From positions 199,992-263,991 of the forward strand of contig NZ_CP101322.1 of the NCBI RefSeq assembly GCF_024300625.1: a DNA stretch of 64,000 nucleotides, read 5' to 3'. Position numbers and translations under genes: made by a program. Below the pieces are notes generated by a model. The model ran no database searches, was not told the DNA's origin, and saw only the letters and a program-made list of their open reading frames with translations. Positions 1 through 8,568 of the stretch are shown one piece after another (position 1 is the stretch's first letter; every line of letters starts with the position of its first letter). Source of the stretch: Halovivax gelatinilyticus. GTDB lineage: Archaea; Halobacteriota; Halobacteria; Halobacteriales; Natrialbaceae.

Positions 1-698
1 TCGGCCCTGGACGCCTCGACGGACTGTACGAGCGTGTCGGTCGAAATCGTCGCTCCAGCCGCCCGTGCCGACTCGGCGAGTTGGGTCGGGATGGCGACCA
101 TACCCCTGGCGGGGACGGCGATGTCGCCGTCGAGGACCATCTTCGCCGTGTACTCGAACACGGATGCGGCGGTCGAGAGGGAGCGATCCAGCGTGATACC
201 ACCGTAGAACGGGCGGAAGAACGCGTCGATGAACGACCGGGAGAAGCCTCGATCGACCAGGTAGGTCTCGACGGACTGGTCCGGGCCGGGAAATATCTCC
301 CGGGGCGAAGTGCCACGTAGGTGTCGCCACAGGTGGATCGTCCGGAGAAAGTCCGCAGGCGAGACGGCTGGGTTTCGAACGGACGCGACCACCCCCGCCG
401 GATCACGTCGCGGATCGGATAGGATCGAACGGTGGCCCGGACGGGCGATCACGGCACCGGGCGTAAACGTCCGCAGATCGAGGGCGTCGTACTCAAGTGC
501 GGACCGGGCAGCGGGATACCCGGTAAAGAACACCTGAAATCCGCGATCCAGGGTGAATCCATCGACGATTCGAGTGCGAACGCGGCCGCCGACAGACTCT
601 CGCCGCTCTAGCACCTCGACCGAGAACCCGGCGGTCGCTAGCTGCCTGGCGGCGGACAGTCCCGCGAGGCCGGCTCCGACGATCACGACCGATGGCAC
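1..698 (-). CDS. NAD(P)/FAD-dependent amine-oxidase-like oxidoreductase (3' end outside window)
   Basis: The protein begins VPSVVIVGAGLAGLSAARQL, a dinucleotide-binding (GxGxxG) fold for FAD, followed by an acidic strand end (VEVLERR) and the GGRVRT motif typical of the amine oxidase / phytoene desaturase / protoporphyrinogen oxidase superfamily. About 232 codons are visible and the frame runs off the window, so the substrate-binding part and C-terminus are missing. The GTG at 696-698 is the only plausible start, because an in-frame TGA lies seven codons upstream with no start codon between; a G-rich stretch (GGGGTGGTGG) just upstream could serve as ribosome-binding site. The substrate cannot be inferred: haloarchaea have many paralogues (carotenoid desaturases, protoporphyrinogen oxidase-like proteins). 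The family is confident, the function open. Confidence 0.85.
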   Translation of the reverse strand, partial: MPSVVIVGAGLAGLSAARQLATAGFSVEVLERRESVGGRVRTRIVDGFTLDRGFQVFFTGYPAARSALEYDALDLRTFTPGAVIARPGHRSILSDPRRDPAGVVASVRNPAVSPADFLRTIHLWRHLRGTSPREIFPGPDQSVETYLVDRGFSRSFIDAFFRPFYGGITLDRSLSTAASVFEYTAKMVLDGDIAVPARGMVAIPTQLAESARAAGATISTDTLVQSVEASRA

Positions 699-768
699 AG
701 TGTAGCCACCACCCCATCACGTAAAATGGACCCAGTGGTCCGAACGGAGAAACCGGAACCGTTCGGTC

Positions 769-1740
769 TTACATGTAGCCCAGATCGCGAAGGCGCTCCA
801 TCAGGTCCTCTTTGTCCTGGGCGCGACCGGCGCGCTCGGTGGTGTGATCTAAGTCCTGCAGCCAGGCGGGTTCGTCGTCCGCCTTCTCGGTGCTCACCTC
901 ACTGCCGAGCGAACGGAAGCCGGCGAAGTACTTCGGCGAGACCGGGATGTCGTCCTGTGAGAGACCGTTCGGCAAGTCCTCTACACCCTGCGGGACGTAG
1001 CCGTCGTCGGGGAACGCCGCGACGGTGTCGGGGACGACGTAGTGCCAGAAGGCGTCCCAGACGGCCGCCTCGTCGAACTGGATGATCGGGTGAACGCGAT
1101 CGTGGGGCGGGTAGATCTCGGGGTCGTGACGCGGCGAGAAGAACGTCTCGTCCGCGCGCGCTTCCTGTTCGTCCCAGCGGACCCCGGAGATGACGCCGTC
1201 GACGTCGTAGGTCTCCAGCGCGTCGTTCAGCGCGACGGTCTTCAGGAGGTGGTTGCCGGCGTACGTGTCGAGCAGGAACGGGAAGGTATCCTCGTCGTAC
1301 TCCAGGATGTTCTCGACGTGGTGCTGGTTGTGCGCCGAAAGTTCGGATATCGGGACGTCGTCGCCGGGCTGGAGGTCGTTCGCCTCGACGTACTCGCCGA
1401 TGTCGTCGTTACGCGCGTAGATGACTTCGAGCCCCCACTCGTCGGCCCAGCGGTCGACGAAGTCGTGGATCTCCTGGAAGTGCTGGAAGTGATCGATGAA
1501 GATCGCGGGCGGGACCGGAAGGTCGTACCGCTCTGCGACCTGCGTCACGAAGTACAACACGAGCGTCGAGTCCTTGCCGCCGGTCCACATCACCGCCGGG
1601 TTCTCGTAGGTCTCGAGCGCCGTCTTCGTCACGTCCGCCGCCTTCTCGATCTTCGCCTCGAGCGAGGGGTACGACTCGGGCGTCTCGTCCGTTCCATCCT
1701 CGTAGTCGACGTCGACTGCGACTGGTGTGTTCGTCGTCAT
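769..1740 (-). CDS. PAPS reductase / CysD-family PP-loop protein lacking cysteines
   Basis: This 323-aa protein has an adenine-nucleotide alpha-hydrolase PP-loop (WTGGKDSTL, residues 52-60). A downstream block, GVRWDEQEARADETFFS, followed by an aspartate-rich segment, resembles the RRDEEKSRAKE block of CysD (small subunit of ATP sulfurylase) and PAPS reductases. I see no cysteine anywhere, so the ECGxH catalytic motif of true APS/PAPS reductases is absent. It may therefore bind or activate a nucleotide rather than reduce PAPS. The ATG at 1738-1740 was chosen because an upstream in-frame extension is basic, serine/arginine-rich and unlike the rest of the protein. Upstream lie two GTAATTA copies exactly 10 bp apart (1744-1760). 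No other sulfur-assimilation gene is adjacent. Confidence 0.8.
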   Translation of the reverse strand: MTTNTPVAVDVDYEDGTDETPESYPSLEAKIEKAADVTKTALETYENPAVMWTGGKDSTLVLYFVTQVAERYDLPVPPAIFIDHFQHFQEIHDFVDRWADEWGLEVIYARNDDIGEYVEANDLQPGDDVPISELSAHNQHHVENILEYDEDTFPFLLDTYAGNHLLKTVALNDALETYDVDGVISGVRWDEQEARADETFFSPRHDPEIYPPHDRVHPIIQFDEAAVWDAFWHYVVPDTVAAFPDDGYVPQGVEDLPNGLSQDDIPVSPKYFAGFRSLGSEVSTEKADDEPAWLQDLDHTTERAGRAQDKEDLMERLRDLGYM

Positions 1741-1743
1741 TGT

Positions 1744-1760
1744 GTAATTAGATGTAATTA
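1744..1760. promoter_or_regulatory. Tandem GTAATTA repeats next to the PP-loop gene start
   Basis: GTAATTA occurs at 1744-1750 and again at 1754-1760, one helical turn apart, only a few bases upstream of the PP-loop protein start. The AT-rich direct repeat stands out from the GC-rich surroundings and could be a regulator site or part of the promoter/leader. No regulator can be assigned. Confidence 0.35.
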
Positions 1761-2023
1761 AGCGGGGTAAAACCCCCGGTTGTCGGCACAACGTTCCAGG
1801 CGTACTCCCACCGGCGACGGAAAAAGGTCTGCTGGCGCGGTGCACGCGCTGAGAGCGGGCGAAAGGGCCGATTGGCGAGTGGGCCACGAGCGGTAACGGC
1901 GGGAGACGGCCGAAACAGTCGATTCACCGCCGACGCGAGCGAGATCCGATTCGAGTACGACTCCTGTCGGACGAACCGAACGTCCGACGCAAAGTACTTG
2001 CCGGTGTGAACGAACGTCTGGGT

Positions 2024-2680
2024 ATGCTAGATCCGCTCGTCGTCGCACCGATCGTGATCGGGATCGTCCTCCTGTTCGCCGGTGCCACGCTCTCGCGATA
2101 CGGGATCGCCCTCATGGGTGCACTCGTCGGCGCCGGTGGCGGCTACCTCGCCGCGCCGACCGTCGCCTCGACCGCCGGGATCGGAACGCTCGCCGCCTCG
2201 GCCGCGGGCATCGCCCTCGGCATCGTCGTCGGCGTAATCGCCGCCCACCTGTTGCTCTCGTTCGCCGTCGGCATGATCGGGTTCGGCGTCGGAACGTACG
2301 TCGGACTGACCGTCCTGGCACCGATCCTCGTCGACGGCGCCTGGTACGTCGAAGCCGGCGTCGGCGTCGCGATCGGCATCGCCGTCGCCGTGGCCGGAAC
2401 GATCATGACCCATTACACGATGATCGCGCTGACGTCGTTCCTCGGCGCGGCGCTTTCGAGCCGGTCGCTCACGTTCGAACACTTCGAGCAGGCCCAGGAG
2501 GCGACCAGCCTCGACCCGATCCTGTTCGACGCGGGCGAGCCGCTGTTTCTCGGCCTGCTCGCGGTCGGGATCGGCCTCCAGGTCGGCCTCCTGAAACTCG
2601 GCTACGCGACCTGGTTCGTCCGACGCCTCCCCGGCGCCGGGATGGGCCGAGACCGGAGCGAAGCCCCCGCCGAGGGGTAG
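2024..2680 (+). CDS. Multi-pass membrane protein, glycine/alanine-rich
   Basis: The 218-aa product is almost entirely hydrophobic for its first ~180 residues, with about five to six predicted membrane helices rich in Gly, Ala, Val and Ile. Small-residue repeats (GALVGAGGGYLAA, GIALGIVVGVIA) resemble the TMEM198/DUF4203-like arrangement of packed helices. The C-terminus is short and hydrophilic. I start it at ATG 2024 (MLDPLVV), so that the first helix begins immediately; a GTG at 2006 would add six residues (MNERLG). I recognise no catalytic or transport motif. It stands alone between divergent and convergent neighbours, which gives no functional clue. Confidence 0.75.
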   Translation: MLDPLVVAPIVIGIVLLFAGATLSRYGIALMGALVGAGGGYLAAPTVASTAGIGTLAASAAGIALGIVVGVIAAHLLLSFAVGMIGFGVGTYVGLTVLAPILVDGAWYVEAGVGVAIGIAVAVAGTIMTHYTMIALTSFLGAALSSRSLTFEHFEQAQEATSLDPILFDAGEPLFLGLLAVGIGLQVGLLKLGYATWFVRRLPGAGMGRDRSEAPAEG

Positions 2681-2739
2681 AACGCGACGAGCGTCTGACC
2701 GTTTTCTACCGACTCTCCGAGTACTCGGTCCAGGCGAGG

Positions 2740-3963
2740 CTACGGGTCTGCCAACTCGCCGCCGAGATAGACGGCGTCGATCGAGGACCGCAAGAGCGAA
2801 ACGTCCGCGAGTGGATCGCCGTTGACGGCCACGAAGTCCGCCCGGTCGCCGGCCGAGAGCGTCCCGACGTCGTCGTCCGGCACCGTCGCCGCGGCACCGC
2901 CGGTCGCCGCGTAGAGCGCATCTTCCGGGTCCATCCCGACGTCTTCGACGAAAATCTCGAGTTCCATCGCGTTCTCGCCGTGGGGGACGAGGTCCGGGCC
3001 GAGGAAGTCGGTCCCCGCGGCGATCGAGATTCCCTCCTCGTAGGCCCAGCGGATCGACTCCAGGTGGGCATCTCGCACGCGCGCTGCCTTTTCGAGACCC
3101 CAGTCGGGGAGGCCGTGATCGGCGCCGTGTTCACAGATTCGATCGACGATCGACAGCGTCGGAACGAGGACGGCGTCGGTTTCCTTCAGGAGGGAGACGG
3201 CCTCTTCGTCGAGGTAGATGCCGTGTTCGATCGTATCGACGCCGTTTCTGAGCGCGTTCTTGATCCCCGAGGCGCCCTGCGCGTGGGCGGCGACCGGCAT
3301 GTCGACGCGGTGGGCCTCCTCGGTGAACGCAGAGATTTCGTCGTCCGTGAACTGACTCTGGTGTGGTTCGTCCTTCTCCGAGAGGACGCCGCCGGTGGTA
3401 GAGAGCTTGATGAGGTCCGCGCCCTGACGAATCCGCCGCCGCGCGCCTTTTCGACACTCGGTCGGTCCGTCGACGACGGACGGATCGTCGTCCGTATCGA
3501 GCCAGCGCTTCGGGAGGTAGTGGCGATCACCGTGGCCGGCCGTCTGCGAGAACGCCCGCCCGCTCGTGTAGATGCGCGGCCCGGGGATCTCCCCCTCGGC
3601 GATCGCGTCACGCAACCCGAGCGCGACGTCGCTTCCGACGTCGCGAACGGTCGTAAAGCCGGCGTCGAGCAGGGCCCGACAGTCCATCGACGCGCGGGCG
3701 GCTTTGAGCGCCGGCCGGTTCGACTCGGTCACCGACACGAACGGTTCCATCGAACGCATTCCCCACAGGTGGAGGTGGGCGTCGATCAACCCGGGAAGGA
3801 CCGTCTCGTCGGAGTGGTCGATCCGCGCGGCGCCGTCCGGTTCCGCGACGTCCTCCGCCGGTCCGACCTCGTTCACGCGTCCGTCCTCGACGACGATGCG
3901 CGCCTCTCGGAGAAGCTCGCTTCCGGTGCCATCGTAGAGCGATCCGCAGTCGACGTAGTACAT
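2740..3963 (-). CDS. Metal-dependent amidohydrolase (imidazolonepropionase/Xaa-Pro dipeptidase-like)
   Basis: The 407-aa protein belongs to the amidohydrolase superfamily. Visible motifs in order are LPGLIDAHLHLWG with the HxH metal ligands (H63, H65), a candidate carboxylated lysine in LIKLSTTGG, a histidine in AAHAQG, a second in IEHGIY, and the catalytic aspartate in AAGTDF near the C-terminus. This pattern suits the subfamily that hydrolyses cyclic amides or dipeptides (imidazolonepropionase-like, zinc Xaa-Pro dipeptidases). All metal ligands appear intact, so it should be active, but the substrate is unknown. The ATG at 3961-3963 gives the usual short beta-strand start (MYYVDCG); an in-frame ATG at 3990 would add nine residues. 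The gene is transcribed away from the downstream aminotransferase. Confidence 0.85.
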   Translation of the reverse strand: MYYVDCGSLYDGTGSELLREARIVVEDGRVNEVGPAEDVAEPDGAARIDHSDETVLPGLIDAHLHLWGMRSMEPFVSVTESNRPALKAARASMDCRALLDAGFTTVRDVGSDVALGLRDAIAEGEIPGPRIYTSGRAFSQTAGHGDRHYLPKRWLDTDDDPSVVDGPTECRKGARRRIRQGADLIKLSTTGGVLSEKDEPHQSQFTDDEISAFTEEAHRVDMPVAAHAQGASGIKNALRNGVDTIEHGIYLDEEAVSLLKETDAVLVPTLSIVDRICEHGADHGLPDWGLEKAARVRDAHLESIRWAYEEGISIAAGTDFLGPDLVPHGENAMELEIFVEDVGMDPEDALYAATGGAAATVPDDDVGTLSAGDRADFVAVNGDPLADVSLLRSSIDAVYLGGELADP

Positions 3964-4144
3964 AGTATGTGTACCCGTATCAACCACCATACTCCTTTGG
4001 ACAGGCGCAACCCGAGGTGACTCGTCGGGACGTCGAGACGACGTGTCCGACCGGCGTGAGAGCGTTCGTTCGGGATGCAGGCTTCGGCCCGTCTGTCCGG
4101 GACGCGTACGCTTTTAGTCCGGCCGTCACATCTCACAGCACAGA

Positions 4145-5362
4145 ATGTCCCCCGACACCGAGAGAGGACCGATCTCGCTTCTGACACCCGAGGCTCGTTC
4201 TGCGCTCGACCGGTCCGGCTACGGCTCCTGGCGGGCCATCGCCACGGCAGACGCCGTCTCGCTGGCCTTCGGGTTTCCCTATCCCGAGTCGCTCCCGACC
4301 GCGCGCCTCCAGGAATCGACCGGCGCCGTCCTCGACGACGAAGGCGAACGCGCCCTCCAGTACGGCGGCGGCGCGTACGCCGACCGGCTACAGACGTGGG
4401 TCGCGAAGCGGGAAACCGACCGCGGCATCGATCTCACCGATCGAGACGTGCTTCTCACCAACGGCGCAACGCACGCGATCGACAGCGTCTGTCGTGCGTT
4501 CTTAGACCCCGGCGACGTCGTCGCCGTCGAGGCCCCGACGTTCATGGGATCGATCCGCGTCTTCGAGAACTTCGGCGTCGACGTCGTCGGGCTTCCGGTC
4601 GACGACCGGGGCCTCGATGTCGACGCGTTCGCGGACCGATTGGAGCGCGCTCGCGCCGCGGGCGATCCGACGCCGACGCTCGTCTACACCATTCCGAACT
4701 TCCAGAACCCGACGGGGACGACGCTGCCCGAAGGCCGCCGGGTTCGCCTGCTCGAACTCGCCGACGAGTACGACTTCGTCGTGCTCGAAGACGACGCCTA
4801 CGGCGATCTCCGGTACGAGGGGGAGCCGGAACGCCCGCTTTGCGCCCTCGACGAATCGGGGCGAGTGGTCCGTGTCGGATCGTTCGCGAAGACGATCGCA
4901 CCGGGGGTCAGACTCGGGTGGGTTGTCGCCCCGGATCCAATTCGCGACGCCGTCGACGCGCTGGCCGCCGGGGGAACGAACACGTTCACCCGCAGCGTCG
5001 TCGGCCACTACTGTGACGCCGGTCACTTCGAAGACGCGATGCCGGAGTTGCGGACAGCCTACGCCGACCGACGCGACGCCATCCTGGCGGCGCTTGCAAC
5101 GCACATGCCGGACGAAGCGACCTGGACCGAACCCGACGGCGGCTTCTTCGTCTGGCTCGAACTGGGCGACGACGTCGACACCGACGCGCTGCTCGAGGAG
5201 GCGATCGACGCCGGCGTCACGTTCCTCCCCGGATCGATGTTCTACCCCAACGACGGCGGGGAGAACGCGCTCAGGCTCTCCTTTAGCTACGCGGAGCCGG
5301 ACGAGATCGACGTCGGAATCGGCGCGCTGGCCGCGGCGATCGACGCCCACCGTCGGGGATAG
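4145..5362 (+). CDS. PLP-dependent aminotransferase, class I/II (2-aminoadipate/MocR-like)
   Basis: This 405-aa fold-type I aminotransferase has the pattern YTIPNFQNPTG (substrate/PLP contact), VVLEDDAYGDLRY (aspartate to the pyridine nitrogen) and GSFAKTIAPGVRLGW, where K249 forms the Schiff base with PLP. The C-terminal GGFFVWLEL block and an arginine in ALRLSFSY bind the substrate carboxylate. These features match the LysN / 2-aminoadipate aminotransferase / MocR-domain group, which handles aromatic, branched-chain or aminoadipate substrates. No HTH domain precedes it, so it is a free-standing enzyme and not a MocR regulator. A TTTTAGTC box about 30 bases upstream of the ATG is compatible with a short-leader transcript. 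Confidence 0.9.
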   Translation: MSPDTERGPISLLTPEARSALDRSGYGSWRAIATADAVSLAFGFPYPESLPTARLQESTGAVLDDEGERALQYGGGAYADRLQTWVAKRETDRGIDLTDRDVLLTNGATHAIDSVCRAFLDPGDVVAVEAPTFMGSIRVFENFGVDVVGLPVDDRGLDVDAFADRLERARAAGDPTPTLVYTIPNFQNPTGTTLPEGRRVRLLELADEYDFVVLEDDAYGDLRYEGEPERPLCALDESGRVVRVGSFAKTIAPGVRLGWVVAPDPIRDAVDALAAGGTNTFTRSVVGHYCDAGHFEDAMPELRTAYADRRDAILAALATHMPDEATWTEPDGGFFVWLELGDDVDTDALLEEAIDAGVTFLPGSMFYPNDGGENALRLSFSYAEPDEIDVGIGALAAAIDAHRRG

Positions 5363-5401
5363 GCCATTATATCGGATTGGGTGGTACGTAGCGATCCGAC
5401 C

Positions 5402-5557
5402 ATGACCATCAGGTGTCTCAACTGCGGGAAGACCGAATCGCTCAGTCGGTGCCACGTCCACCTGGACGGCAACCAGGTCGTCGAAGGCGACCTCTGTCGA
5501 GCGTGTCACGAACGCTTCGACCGGGCCGAGTGGGCGACGGTCGTCGACCGGGCGTAG
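5402..5557 (+). CDS. 51-aa zinc-finger microprotein
   Basis: A short frame directly downstream of the aminotransferase encodes MTIRCLNCGK followed about 28 residues later by LCRACHERF. The two C-x2-C knuckles form a plausible four-cysteine zinc site. It starts at ATG 5402-5404 and stops at TAG 5555-5557. The spacing of only ~40 bases suggests co-transcription with the aminotransferase. Haloarchaea encode many one-domain zinc-finger microproteins, mostly of unknown function. Retention of paired cysteines and acidic composition favour a real gene. Confidence 0.7.
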   Translation: MTIRCLNCGKTESLSRCHVHLDGNQVVEGDLCRACHERFDRAEWATVVDRA

Positions 5558-5749
5558 CGCCGCGTCCCACAGTACGGACCGACTATCCGTTGAGACGACG
5601 TTCGAGTGCCCGCTCGCACCGAGGACTCGGAGGCTCGCTCGAGGGGCATCGGCTCAATTCCGACGGCCTTGACCGCGTTTTCGTCGGCGACTCTCCAGCG
5701 CGCTCGCTGATGGCAACGAATATTACGATCCGAACGACAGCGTACAGAC

Positions 5750-7471
5750 ATGGTCCCGCAGCGGAACCCTCCTTCCCACGACGACCGCCTCCACCGGGTC
5801 GGTTCGACGGTCAGACGTCTGCCGGCCCGCACGCGCGAGCGGATCGCTCGCTCCGTTCCGAAATCAAAATCCGACCTGTGGCGGGCCGGCCGCGAGCGTA
5901 TTCGCATCGACACTCGCTCGCTGGCCGTCTTCCGGGTCTTCGTCGGACTGCTCGTCGTCGCCGACTTGCTACTCCGATCGCGAAGCTTCTCCTTTTTCTA
6001 CACCGACGACGGCGTCATCACCCAGGAGTTGGCGCGGCTGTACGCCCCCGATCACGCCGTTTCGATCTACTACTTCACGTCGGATCCGACGGTGATCGCC
6101 GGCCTGTTCGTTCTTCAGGGGCTGTTCGCCGTCCAGCTGATCGTCGGCTACAAGACGCGACTCGCGATGATCCTGACGTTTCTCGGCGTCATCTCGCTCG
6201 ACCACCACAACCCGCTGGTGTTGAGCTACGCCGACACGCTGTTCCGACTGCTTTGCTTCTGGGCGATCTTCTTACCGCTCGGCGAACGGTGGTCGATCGA
6301 CGCGCTCCAGCGCGAGCGCGCGCCGCGTCCGTCGGTCGCTAACCTGGCGACGCTGTTCGCGCTCTCGCAGATGGTGTTCATGTACGTCGTCAACGGGATC
6401 CACAAGACGCAGTCGCCGCTATGGCGCTCGGGCGAGGCGGCGCCGCTCGTCTTCGGGTTGGACGAGATGACGTTCCTGCTCGGTGATTCCTTCCGAGGGT
6501 TCGAGACGCTCTTGCAGATCGGCGGATTCACCTGGTTCGTCATGTTGCTGTTCGGCTGGTTGCTCATCGCCCTCCGCGGCAGGCCCCGACTCCTGTTGAC
6601 CGGACTGTTCGTCGGCGGCCACCTCTCGTTCGCGCTCACCGTCAGAATCGGCGCGTTCGCCTACGTCGCGCTGGCTGGGCTCACGCTCTTCTTGCAGGGA
6701 CAGTTCTGGCGCGACGGCGCGCTGGTAATAGATCGGCTGGGACTGTCTGCCCTCCCGGCGAAAATACAGTCGGGAACCAGTCGACCCGGACGGGCGCTCG
6801 CGACGGTACTCCCGACCCTGCGCGTCGAGTACGAGCCCATCGATCGGCTCCGTCGGGTGACCTACCGAGGAACGCTGACCGTCATCCTCGTGACCGTCCT
6901 CATCACCGCCCTCGTTGTACCCGTGCAGGCGATGGTGCTGTTGGATCAAGATCTGGACGAAGAAGAGCGATTCGAGAAGGCGGTCGAGGAGACGACCGGT
7001 ATCGAGTACGTCTACACCGTCGCGTCCAGTCTGGGGATCGACCAGCCCGCCTGGAGCATCTTCGCGCCGACTCCGCGGACGACGGACAGGTACTACGTCT
7101 TCCCCGCCCGGACGGTCGACGGCGAGCGAATCGACGTCTACAACGACGGCCGGCCGTTCACCTTCGACCGGGCCTACGACGAACTTCAGAAACAACACGG
7201 CACCTACCGCGAGCGCTTCTACATGAACAGCATTCGTCGGGCGACGGTCGTCACGGACGCCCCCGAATTGCTCGCCGACCACCTCTGTGAGACCTGGCCG
7301 GATGAACACGGCACCGAGCTTCGATCGATCGAGATGTTCGAAGTGACCGAGGACGTCACCTTCGAGACGATCGACGATCACGAAAATCGTGACCGGGAGT
7401 ACAGCTTCATCTATCGACACGGCTGCGGCGACTTCCCGGCCGAAATCGTCGCCATCCCGCCCGATCGGTGA
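5750..7471 (+). CDS. HTTM-domain membrane protein (vitamin K-dependent gamma-carboxylase-like)
   Basis: The 573-aa product has a basic N-terminus, then a set of membrane helices with the HTTM signatures: LAVFRVFVGLLVVADLLLR, a conserved FYTDDGV loop, and helices ending LDHHNPLVLSYADTLFRLLCFWAIFLPLG. HTTM proteins are related to vitamin K-dependent gamma-carboxylase, but prokaryotic members have no proven activity. After residue ~390 comes a further helix and a ~170-residue acidic soluble domain (starting near DQDLDEEERFEKA) that probably lies outside the membrane. Length and domain order are normal for haloarchaeal members. ATG 5750 was chosen as the first start ahead of the basic segment. 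It appears to be transcribed alone. Confidence 0.85.
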   Translation: MVPQRNPPSHDDRLHRVGSTVRRLPARTRERIARSVPKSKSDLWRAGRERIRIDTRSLAVFRVFVGLLVVADLLLRSRSFSFFYTDDGVITQELARLYAPDHAVSIYYFTSDPTVIAGLFVLQGLFAVQLIVGYKTRLAMILTFLGVISLDHHNPLVLSYADTLFRLLCFWAIFLPLGERWSIDALQRERAPRPSVANLATLFALSQMVFMYVVNGIHKTQSPLWRSGEAAPLVFGLDEMTFLLGDSFRGFETLLQIGGFTWFVMLLFGWLLIALRGRPRLLLTGLFVGGHLSFALTVRIGAFAYVALAGLTLFLQGQFWRDGALVIDRLGLSALPAKIQSGTSRPGRALATVLPTLRVEYEPIDRLRRVTYRGTLTVILVTVLITALVVPVQAMVLLDQDLDEEERFEKAVEETTGIEYVYTVASSLGIDQPAWSIFAPTPRTTDRYYVFPARTVDGERIDVYNDGRPFTFDRAYDELQKQHGTYRERFYMNSIRRATVVTDAPELLADHLCETWPDEHGTELRSIEMFEVTEDVTFETIDDHENRDREYSFIYRHGCGDFPAEIVAIPPDR

Positions 7472-7688
7472 GTCAATACCGCCCGTGACAGTACCATTTC
7501 CAGGCGGGTGAGTTGACGATCGACAATTGTGGCACCACCTTCCGAGTTCATTTCTCGTCAAAGCAGGTCTCGGTACACCGGAGTCGAGTGAAAACACCGA
7601 CCCATGTGACGGAGCGCGGGTGTGAGAGAACGTGAGTGACCGCGGGATGGCCCAAACGCTTATTCCACAGATATTTGATTGATTACGT

Positions 7689-8291
7689 GTGCTTGATAGG
7701 GTTCCACGCCGGCGTCTCATCCGAGCAAGCGGTTACGTCAGCGTGATCGGGGTCTTCGCTGGCTACATATACCGGGCGAGCAATCGAGGTATTCTACATC
7801 GAGTCAGAAGCGTTACCACGACTCCTACTATCGACTACACCGTCGCAGATGACCGGATCCAGGAAGCTCGCATCACCGGATCGGGATTCGACTTCAAACT
7901 CTGGTGGAACGATCTATCGTCTGGAACGAACGAGATTGCCGTGACCCTCCAGGCGGCACTGACGATCGGTGACGATGGCGTCGCTCAGATGGGAGAGATC
8001 GCACGAGGATCGTTTACGGTCGAAGGAACTGTCGGGGAGATACGGGCGTCGGAGATTCGATGGGATGAACCACTCTTTCCCGTCGATATCATCGACGCGC
8101 ACCCAGGAATCACCCCCGTCAAGCTCCACGAGACGATTCGACAGGCGAGTGAGGATAGCGAGCCAAGATTTCGGTTGCGATTTGAGTTCGACGAAGGAAG
8201 TGGATCGACCACGAAGACGACCATCACACGCCGCGCCCGTCTGCCTAGAAGCTATCTCCAGGAGGCGATGGCAGAGCGTCAATCGGGGTGA
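7689..8291 (+). CDS. Hypothetical membrane-anchored protein
   Basis: A 200-aa protein with one N-terminal hydrophobic segment (YVSVIGVFAGYIY) and a soluble remainder that looks beta-rich (alternating FKLWWN, IAVTLQAAL, FRLRFEF). I do not recognise the family. The GTG at 7689-7691 follows a CTTATT element about 28 bases upstream, consistent with a leaderless transcript. Codon use is less GC-biased than in flanking genes, which suggests a recently acquired or fast-evolving gene. The C-terminus overlaps a short antisense frame. Confidence 0.6.
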   Translation: MLDRVPRRRLIRASGYVSVIGVFAGYIYRASNRGILHRVRSVTTTPTIDYTVADDRIQEARITGSGFDFKLWWNDLSSGTNEIAVTLQAALTIGDDGVAQMGEIARGSFTVEGTVGEIRASEIRWDEPLFPVDIIDAHPGITPVKLHETIRQASEDSEPRFRLRFEFDEGSGSTTKTTITRRARLPRSYLQEAMAERQSG

Positions 8292-8461
8292 ACAGGTAGG
8301 TCACATCTCGGTGAACTCGACTGCGCTGACGTGTGGTCTGCTGGTTGGTCATCAGGTGAAGCCGTTTCGCGAAACAATCCTTCGACAACGGTGTATTCAG
8401 CCCAGCAGTCGACGACATCAGTCAGGGAAACATCACCCTCGAGTCTGACTGGGTTCATCAC
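8279..8461 (-). pseudogene. Possible short or remnant coding frame (60 aa)
   Basis: On the minus strand a frame starting GTG-ATG at 8461 encodes MMNPVRLEGDVSLTDVVDCW and ends at 8279, overlapping the convergent hypothetical gene. Reading upstream of the start, the same frame stays protein-like for another ~16 residues (YSGLWFHDLYDR) before a stop. This looks like the tail of a longer, broken gene. I recognise no family. Apart from this, the 277-base interval 8292-8568 shows nothing. Confidence 0.25.
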
Positions 8462-8568
8462 ACGGTCATACAGGTCGTGGAACCACAGCCCGCTGTACCC
8501 CCATACAGACCGCAGACCGTTCTACCAGGTTCGTTCGAGTTCGTAGCGTCGCGCTAAGGTCGGCGAAT

